Assembly (NCBI RefSeq): GCF_017255015.1
Contig: NZ_JAFKCS010000012.1
Location: 1-64,000 of the forward strand
DNA: 64,000 bases
Direction of reading: 5' to 3'
Source: Bowmanella yangjiangensis
Lineage (GTDB): Bacteria; Pseudomonadota; Gammaproteobacteria; Enterobacterales; Alteromonadaceae
Numbering within the stretch: the stretch's first letter is position 1; every line of letters begins with the position of its first letter. Made by a program: the position numbers and the translations under genes. Under the pieces are notes generated by a model. That model saw nothing but the letters and a program-made list of their open reading frames with translations, was not told the DNA's origin and made no database searches. Below are positions 59,200-64,000 of this stretch, in pieces.

Positions 59200-59556
59200 T
59201 TAGGGCAGAGTCAAGGGACAGTGGCCGATCTCCTCACAACAGGCGTCCAGTCGTTGAATACGTATCTGAGTTTGCCGAATCTGTGCTTCCATCTCACCGC
59301 GAATATCTAGCAAAAATTGCCGTATACCCTGCCAGTCGGGGGCTCCACTGCGAGTTTGCATCACAGGCTGCAAACGACTCAAACTGATACCTAGCCGCCG
59401 GGCCTCCCGAATCAAATGCAAGGCATCAATATGGGATGATTCATATACCCGGTATTTACCCTGCCGTTTAGGTGGCGCAATCAGGCCTTTCTCTTCGTAT
59501 AGCCTTATGGCCTTGATGGACAGACCGGTCAGACTGGCCACTTTTCCTATATACAT
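59200..59556 (-). CDS. MerR-family transcriptional regulator
   Basis: 118 aa. The winged-helix signature IGKVASLTGLSIKAIRLYEEKGLIAPPKRQGKYRVY is at residues 3-38, followed by HLIREARRLGISLSRL and a coiled-coil dimer helix (RGEMEAQIRQTQIRIQRLDACC). The C-terminus has two Cys and one His, which might bind metal or thiols. Upstream of the flavodoxin-fold reductase, which is likely its target. Confidence 0.88.
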   Translation of the reverse strand: MYIGKVASLTGLSIKAIRLYEEKGLIAPPKRQGKYRVYESSHIDALHLIREARRLGISLSRLQPVMQTRSGAPDWQGIRQFLLDIRGEMEAQIRQTQIRIQRLDACCEEIGHCPLTLP

Positions 59557-59652
59557 AGCGATTCCTTAGTCGGGTCGGTATTATGCGTAATCAATAGGGC
59601 GGTGAAAAACAGATTCTTCGCCAGCATTCGAGCGGCCTATACCCAAGTTCAG

Positions 59653-60411
59653 TTAAACAGCGCGAAGGCATTGAAAGCACACCACGGGTTTGTATTGAAT
59701 AAAGGCATTCCAATAGTCAGACAGGTAATCAGCCTGGGCCGCGGGGGACACCTGAGGATTCAGCCATTGCAAATCTTCAAGTCCCGCCTGGTTAAACGCT
59801 TGTTCATGAGTTGCGCGACTAAGATGGTAGTTAGTCACGGTAATCATCTGATCGCCGGGCAGAAAGAAATGGTAGCGCAGCGGCATACCTTCCTCACAAG
59901 GCGCGGGGTCGCGGGTAAATCCATAAGGCCGCATACTTAGCAGCTCACCACTGTAGTCCGGGTTGCTGTTAATACCGATAAAACGCCCGCCCGGTCTCAG
60001 ATGCCTGGCAACCGTCTGGCACATCTGTTGAAGGTCTTGCGCGGATTGCGCATAGTTGAGCAGGTAACTGGCAAACACCAGATCGAATTGTTGAGACAAC
60101 TGCAAATCCCGCACATCACAACGGATAAAATCAAGACCTAGTGGGCGTTTCATCTCTTGTTGCTGAGCCAGGCTGATCATGGCCGACGAGATATCTACCC
60201 CCACCACTTTCTTCGCCCCACGATAGCGCAACATTCGGGTATGAAACCCTTCACCACAAGCAAGATCCAATGCGCTTTGGCCGCTTAAATCACCCACCAG
60301 CTCGGATAACATAAACATTTCAATATGCTGTCGCCAGGGTTGCAATTTAGCCCTGCGATACTCATCGGCGATACCGTCATAGTCTGTGGTCATAATGGGA
60401 GCGGCCGGCAC
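59653..60411 (-). CDS. Class I SAM-dependent methyltransferase
   Basis: 252 aa. Motif I SALDLACGEGFHTRML near residue 44, VGVDISSAMISLAQQQ next, FDLVFASYLLNYAQSAQDL and RPGGRFIGINSNPDYSG follow. The substrate cannot be assigned; small molecules are likely. ATG 60411 or the internal ATG at 60393 may be the start. Apparently separate from the prpE-VOC pair. Confidence 0.82.
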   Translation of the reverse strand: MPAAPIMTTDYDGIADEYRRAKLQPWRQHIEMFMLSELVGDLSGQSALDLACGEGFHTRMLRYRGAKKVVGVDISSAMISLAQQQEMKRPLGLDFIRCDVRDLQLSQQFDLVFASYLLNYAQSAQDLQQMCQTVARHLRPGGRFIGINSNPDYSGELLSMRPYGFTRDPAPCEEGMPLRYHFFLPGDQMITVTNYHLSRATHEQAFNQAGLEDLQWLNPQVSPAAQADYLSDYWNAFIQYKPVVCFQCLRAV

Positions 60412-60464
60412 ATCCTTGTCAACGACTAGCTCAGAGTATGTTGGGCGAAATGCGGATACGCAAA

Positions 60465-60884
60465 TTACCCAGCAAGAATTGTCGGGCCTTTAAGTTCTAT
60501 CAGGTTGTTGTCTGGATCTCTAAAGTACAAGGACAAGCCATTGCCTTCAGCGCCAAAGTTTATGCTGGCAGGGCCCAGCGGGCTAATCCCAAAACCCGCC
60601 AAATGCGCCACCAGCCCGGCTTCATCAAAAGGGTCAATGCGCAAACAGAAATGATCAACATTGTGCCCTTCCTGACCGGGGCCCACTCCCCCTTGCTGTC
60701 CTAATTTGCCGTCCAGGCTAATCAGATCAATCAGACAAGTGCCGGCACGCAGATGCACTAAGCCCAAGTGTGCTTGCCGCTTGACCACGTCACAGCCGAG
60801 CACCAACTGGTAAAAACGGATACTGCGGTCTAAATCCACCACCCGCAGTACCACGTGATCTATACCCCGAATACTAAACATCAT
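60465..60884 (-). CDS. VOC-family (glyoxalase-like) protein
   Basis: 139 aa from the ATG at 60884 (GTG 60887 and ATG 60881 are nearby alternatives, with GAGG upstream). The fold is clear: IRGIDHVVLRVVDLDRSIRFYQLVLGCDVV, then GHNVDHFCLRIDPFD, then LYFRDPDNNLIELKGP, with His in the first strand and Glu at the end as metal ligands. It begins 4 bp after the prpE stop, so is co-transcribed with prpE. Substrate unknown; a methylmalonyl-CoA epimerase-like role is a possibility, not a finding. Confidence 0.75.
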   Translation of the reverse strand: MMFSIRGIDHVVLRVVDLDRSIRFYQLVLGCDVVKRQAHLGLVHLRAGTCLIDLISLDGKLGQQGGVGPGQEGHNVDHFCLRIDPFDEAGLVAHLAGFGISPLGPASINFGAEGNGLSLYFRDPDNNLIELKGPTILAG

Positions 60885-60888
60885 CACC

Positions 60889-62784
60889 TCAGGATGAGCG
60901 CGCTACGCCCTGCGACTGCATCACCGACTCAATCTCAGACAAGCTGGCCGGGTCATCAATAGTGGATGGCACCACGTACTCCTGACCATCGGCTATCTGA
61001 CGCAACAACTTACGCAGAATCTTACCGGAACGGGTTTTTGGCAGGCGTTGCACCACAACTGCACGCTGGAAACAGGCAATAGGGCCTATTTCGCTGCGCA
61101 CCATGGCCACTAACTCTTCCTGTAATCTGGCTTCATCTATCACTACGCCATCTTTCAACAGCACCAAACCAATAGGCACCTGACCTTTCAATTCATCCTG
61201 AATACCTATCACGCTGCATTCAGCGACGGCCGAGTGGGCCGCCAGAATCTCTTCCATCTCACCAGTGGACAGTCGGTGGCCCGCGACATTAATCACATCG
61301 TCGGTACGTCCCATAATAAACACGTAGCCATCCTGGTCTTTGTAACCACCATCGCCGGAACAATAATAACCAGGATAATCACGCAGGTAACCCGCGCAGA
61401 AGCGTTCGTGATTTCCCCAAATGGTTGGCAGACAGCCAGGCGGTAAAGGTAACTTAATGGCAATGGCGCCTTGCTGACCGGCGGCCATGGGTTGGCCGTT
61501 GCCGTCCAGCACCTTCACATCAAATCCTGGCACCGGCAAGGTTGAAGAACCAGGTTTGGGCGGCATATCTTCAATACCGGTAGGATTGGCGCAAATGGCC
61601 CAGCCGGTTTCGGTTTGCCACCAATGGTCGATCACCGGCTTGCCGGTATGCTTCACGACCCAATCGTAAGTAGGCGGATCAAGGCGCTCACCGGCCATAA
61701 AGATAGCCCGCAGTTTGCCAATGTTATAACGAGTCAGTTTGGTCGCTTCCGGATCTTCTTTTTTTATCGCCCTGAATGCCGTCGGGGCGGCAAACAGAAC
61801 CTTAACGCCATATTCCTGCACCAGCCGCCAGAATGCCCCGGCATCCGGTGTGCGAACCGGCTTACCTTCGTACAATACTGTGGTACAACCGGCCAATAGC
61901 GGCCCGTAGACAATATAGGAATGGCCTACCACCCAACCCACATCAGAAGCAGCCCAGAACACTTCACCTGGCTGCATATTGTAAATGGCCTGCATTGAAT
62001 AATGGAGCGCCACCGCATGGCCGCCGTTATCCCTGACGACTCCTTTGGGTTTCCCTGTGGTACCCGAGGTATAGAGAATATAAAGCGGGTCAGTTCCGGC
62101 TACCGGTACACAATCGGCCGGTGTGGCTTTTGCCATCGCTTCGTGCCAATCCAAATCCCAAGTTTTGGTCAGTTGCACTGGCGCTTGTTCGCGCTCCAGG
62201 ATAATGCAACGCTCAGGTTTGTGGCTGGAACGCTCAATAGCAACATCCAACATCGGCTTATATTCAATGACCTTATTCACTTCTATGCCACAAGACGCCG
62301 ACACCACCACTTTGGGCTGTGCATCTTCAATTCTCAGCGCCAACTCATGGGGCGCAAAACCACCAAACACCACAGAATGAATCGCCCCAAGCCTAGCAAC
62401 TGCCAGCATAGCTACCACTGCTTCGGGTATCATCGGCATATAGATAACCACCCGGTCGCCTTTTTCCACGCCCTGCGCTTTAAGCACACCAGCAAACAAG
62501 GCAACTTGTTTGAGCAGGCTGGCATAGCTGATTTTAATCTTCTGGTTAGTCACAGGTGAGTCGTAAATAACCGCCGTTTGCTCGCCACGGCCTTGTTCAA
62601 CATGCCAGTCGAGGGCCATATAGGCGGTATTCATTTGCCCATCCGCAAACCAGCGCTGCATACCCTGCGCGTCCGTGCTGAGAATGTTTTGGGGCTGGCG
62701 ATACCAGGGTAACTTGGCCGCTTTTTCTTGCCAGAACTGCTCGGGCTCCTGGATTGCGCGTTGGTACTCGCTTTGATATGACAT
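60889..62784 (-). CDS. prpE: Propionyl-CoA synthetase
   Basis: 631 aa acyl-adenylating enzyme. Motifs: YTSGTTGKPKGVVRDNGG near 237-254, WWQTETGWAI, YCSGDGGYKDQDGYVFIMGRTDDVINVAGHRLSTGEMEE and the acetylatable lysine in LPKTRSGKILR near 580-590. The PrpE-type N-terminus and the KGVVRDNGG stretch separate it from acetyl-CoA synthetase. It activates propionate for the methylcitrate cycle. A GATTGTCGACAATC palindrome lies about 120 bp upstream, and a VOC gene follows. Confidence 0.93.
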   Translation of the reverse strand: MSYQSEYQRAIQEPEQFWQEKAAKLPWYRQPQNILSTDAQGMQRWFADGQMNTAYMALDWHVEQGRGEQTAVIYDSPVTNQKIKISYASLLKQVALFAGVLKAQGVEKGDRVVIYMPMIPEAVVAMLAVARLGAIHSVVFGGFAPHELALRIEDAQPKVVVSASCGIEVNKVIEYKPMLDVAIERSSHKPERCIILEREQAPVQLTKTWDLDWHEAMAKATPADCVPVAGTDPLYILYTSGTTGKPKGVVRDNGGHAVALHYSMQAIYNMQPGEVFWAASDVGWVVGHSYIVYGPLLAGCTTVLYEGKPVRTPDAGAFWRLVQEYGVKVLFAAPTAFRAIKKEDPEATKLTRYNIGKLRAIFMAGERLDPPTYDWVVKHTGKPVIDHWWQTETGWAICANPTGIEDMPPKPGSSTLPVPGFDVKVLDGNGQPMAAGQQGAIAIKLPLPPGCLPTIWGNHERFCAGYLRDYPGYYCSGDGGYKDQDGYVFIMGRTDDVINVAGHRLSTGEMEEILAAHSAVAECSVIGIQDELKGQVPIGLVLLKDGVVIDEARLQEELVAMVRSEIGPIACFQRAVVVQRLPKTRSGKILRKLLRQIADGQEYVVPSTIDDPASLSEIESVMQSQGVARSS

Positions 62785-62902
62785 GTTCGCTTCACCTTGT
62801 TGCAGGGTTAACCCTTGTTATTTTACGCAGGGCTGAATATTTATTATGCAACTGTAGACAAAACACGCGGATTTTGGCATTAGACTTAAGGATAATCGCC
62901 AA

Positions 62903-62916
62903 GATTGTCGACAATC
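62903..62916. promoter_or_regulatory. Palindromic operator upstream of prpE
   Basis: GATTGTCGACAATC is a perfect 14-bp palindrome about 120 bp before the prpE start. ATTGTCGACAAT is, as I recall, the motif of the GntR-type propionate regulator in Shewanella-like bacteria; no regulator gene is in this window. Confidence 0.55.
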
Positions 62917-62956
62917 GTCCACCAACAATCTGTCAACTGGCTGGACAGCGGCAGAA

Positions 62957-63151
62957 CTATTGGTCGGGAATATCTGCTTCGACCAGCAACGCAAGTAATG
63001 CCAGGGACTCCTGCCAGCCCGCATAGCAAAACTCGGCAGGGATAGCGTCCGGCACACCTTCCTGCACTATGGTCAATTCAGTGCCACATAACACCGCCTT
63101 GAATTGAATAGTGACCTGCATCTGGTCTGGTAATTCAGGATTATCTGGGAT
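62957..63151 (-). pseudogene. C-terminal fragment of an SRPBCC/AHSA1-type protein
   Basis: About 64 codons on the minus strand: QFKAVLCGTELTIVQEGVP, then YAGWQESLALLALLVEAD and TAG. This is the usual end of an activator-of-Hsp90-like (AHSA1) START-domain protein, which should be about 150 aa. A TAA closes the frame just upstream, so the first half is missing. Confidence 0.65.
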
Positions 63152-63153
63152 TT

Positions 63154-63272
63154 ATTTATTCTGGCAAAGCAAGGCTTGCACCGAATGTTGGTAAATTCGG
63201 GTACTGGCACCGAAAAGCCAGAAGCCATCGGCAAGGCATTGCCAGCCTGATTTTTCGTATAAGCCATCATGA
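63154..63272 (-). pseudogene. Possible GNAT acetyltransferase C-terminal fragment
   Basis: On the minus strand TDHDGLYEKSGWQCLADGF leads to a C-terminal stretch ending QNK and a stop. This order (aromatic-Glu-Lys-x-Gly-Trp) is seen at the end of GNAT enzymes. Upstream frames are broken and no start exists. Weak evidence. Confidence 0.3.
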
Positions 63273-63385
63273 TCTGTAGTCAGGGTAGCGACGGGCCGCT
63301 AAGGCCACTCCCACCACCATCCATATTTCAGCCAGCAGGCCCGAGAATTACAGTATGTCCATATACCAACTCCGTTAAGCTATCG

Positions 63386-64000
63386 TCAGATTAGCAGGGG
63401 TAAGAGTACGTTGCGGCTAATTCTGTGGTGCGTGGCATTGGCGTATTTTTTCGAGTAAGCGTTAAACATCAGTACCACAAGCAAGTCCCGTTCTGGCACG
63501 TACTGCACCAGCGCCGTGTAGCCATAATCATTACTGCCGCCCATTTGCCAGATAGACATGCCGTTGCTGCCGCTGATCGCCCAGTTTCCCAAAGTCCATT
63601 TCTTATTCACCGGCTGAAACAACAAGCTGGTCAATTCAGCAGGAAGCTGGCCACCGCCTTGCAGTGCGTCAAACCAACGCTGCAAATCAGCCACGCTGGA
63701 CACCATGCCGCCAGCGCCTATCAAAGCCCAGGTTAAGGGCTTGGCAAAAGTGGATTGACCGCTGTCCTGACCACCATAACCTTTGGCCAGCCGCTCAACA
63801 TCCAGATTCTTATCGCCGTAAAAACCCGTACTGTTCAGTTTCAGTGGAGCAAGTAACTGCTGATGCACATAGTCACGAAATGCGATACCGGACACCCGCT
63901 CAACAATAGCAGCCAACAATGTATAAGCGGCATTTGAGTAGGTGATGTCGCCACCAGGCGCACTCAGCAGTGGCATGCTAAGAATAAGTTTCTCCGCTTC
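63386..64000 (-). CDS. Serine beta-lactamase-like hydrolase, 3' part
   Basis: At least 205 aa; the frame stays open to the window edge, so the N-terminus with the SxxK motif lies outside. A YxN motif is visible in GGDITYSNAAYTLLAAIVERVSG, followed by FRDYVHQQLLAPLKLNSTGFY, and MGGSNDYGY near the end takes the place of the KTG-type motif. Belongs to the AmpC/EstB-like (PF00144) family; many members are esterases or peptidases, not antibiotic-degrading enzymes. Confidence 0.85.
   Translation of the reverse strand, partial: EAEKLILSMPLLSAPGGDITYSNAAYTLLAAIVERVSGIAFRDYVHQQLLAPLKLNSTGFYGDKNLDVERLAKGYGGQDSGQSTFAKPLTWALIGAGGMVSSVADLQRWFDALQGGGQLPAELTSLLFQPVNKKWTLGNWAISGSNGMSIWQMGGSNDYGYTALVQYVPERDLLVVLMFNAYSKKYANATHHRISRNVLLPLLI

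Noticed and set aside
62002-62559. 185-codon plus-strand frame inside prpE
   Set aside because: Opposite strand of a well-conserved PrpE; no family resemblance.

Overview
The window looks like a chromosomal segment of a marine or saline gammaproteobacterium, most likely order Alteromonadales (Alteromonadaceae-like). The grounds are gene order and family content: a ubiE-ubiJ-ubiB-tatA-tatB-tatC-tatD block, rpmE divergent from priA with an FtsN-like SPOR gene after it, MaoP next to ilvIH, Na+-type PomA/PomB stator proteins, NhaD, several large chemoreceptors and a leftover PEP-CTERM tail. Genus is not determined. Most of the window is ordinary housekeeping DNA; the interest lies in accessory patches and a high number of broken genes.

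Layout. 1-5.1 kb: the 3' end of a tRNA-Gly, a DUF4442 hotdog protein, nhaD, maoP and ilvIH. 5.1-9.6 kb: a chemoreceptor divergent from a PhoD-like phosphatase. 9.6-12.8 kb: a folate-independent methionine synthase locus in which mesX is intact but mesD is wrecked, divergent from a MetR-like LysR gene with a perfect inverted repeat at its start. 12.9-15.7 kb: an apparent operon padR - permease-prefix membrane protein - pomB - pomA, with the stator genes in reverse of the usual order. 15.7-20.1 kb: GNAT, a PEP-CTERM remnant, SIMPL and MOSC proteins, and a CsgG-like/DUF4810/DUF799 lipoprotein trio. 20.1-25.1 kb: gor, hsp20, prlC and a Tag-like gene. 25.3-34.5 kb: the ubiquinone and Tat block, a diguanylate cyclase and hemB, with overlapping or closely packed genes and one convergent envelope-protein gene carrying a premature stop. 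34.5-38.6 kb: a decaying esterase/beta-propeller pair beside a CadC-like membrane regulator. 38.8-44.8 kb: NADP-malic enzyme, a MITE-like element, rpmE, priA, ftsN-like and qor.

44.85-46.9 kb is an AT-rich island of three unrecognised genes (a secreted Cys-rich protein, a membrane protein with ankyrin-like repeats and a tiny two-helix membrane protein). It is bracketed by two copies of the last 37 bp of qor, which suggests insertion at the qor 3' end. 46.9-64 kb is mostly minus-strand: a chemoreceptor, GDPD, TauE/SafE, pirin and its LysR neighbour, ChrA, an MDR oxidoreductase, small envelope proteins, AraC/GyrI-like, SseA, an MliC-type lipoprotein, FosA-like, a flavodoxin-fold reductase with a MerR regulator, a methyltransferase, prpE with a palindromic operator and a downstream VOC gene, gene debris, and the 3' part of a serine hydrolase running off the end.

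No CRISPR array, rRNA, complete tRNA or complete transposase/integrase gene was seen. The best candidates for something undescribed are the island at the qor 3' end, the PadR-controlled reversed stator operon, and the mesX gene without a working mesD.
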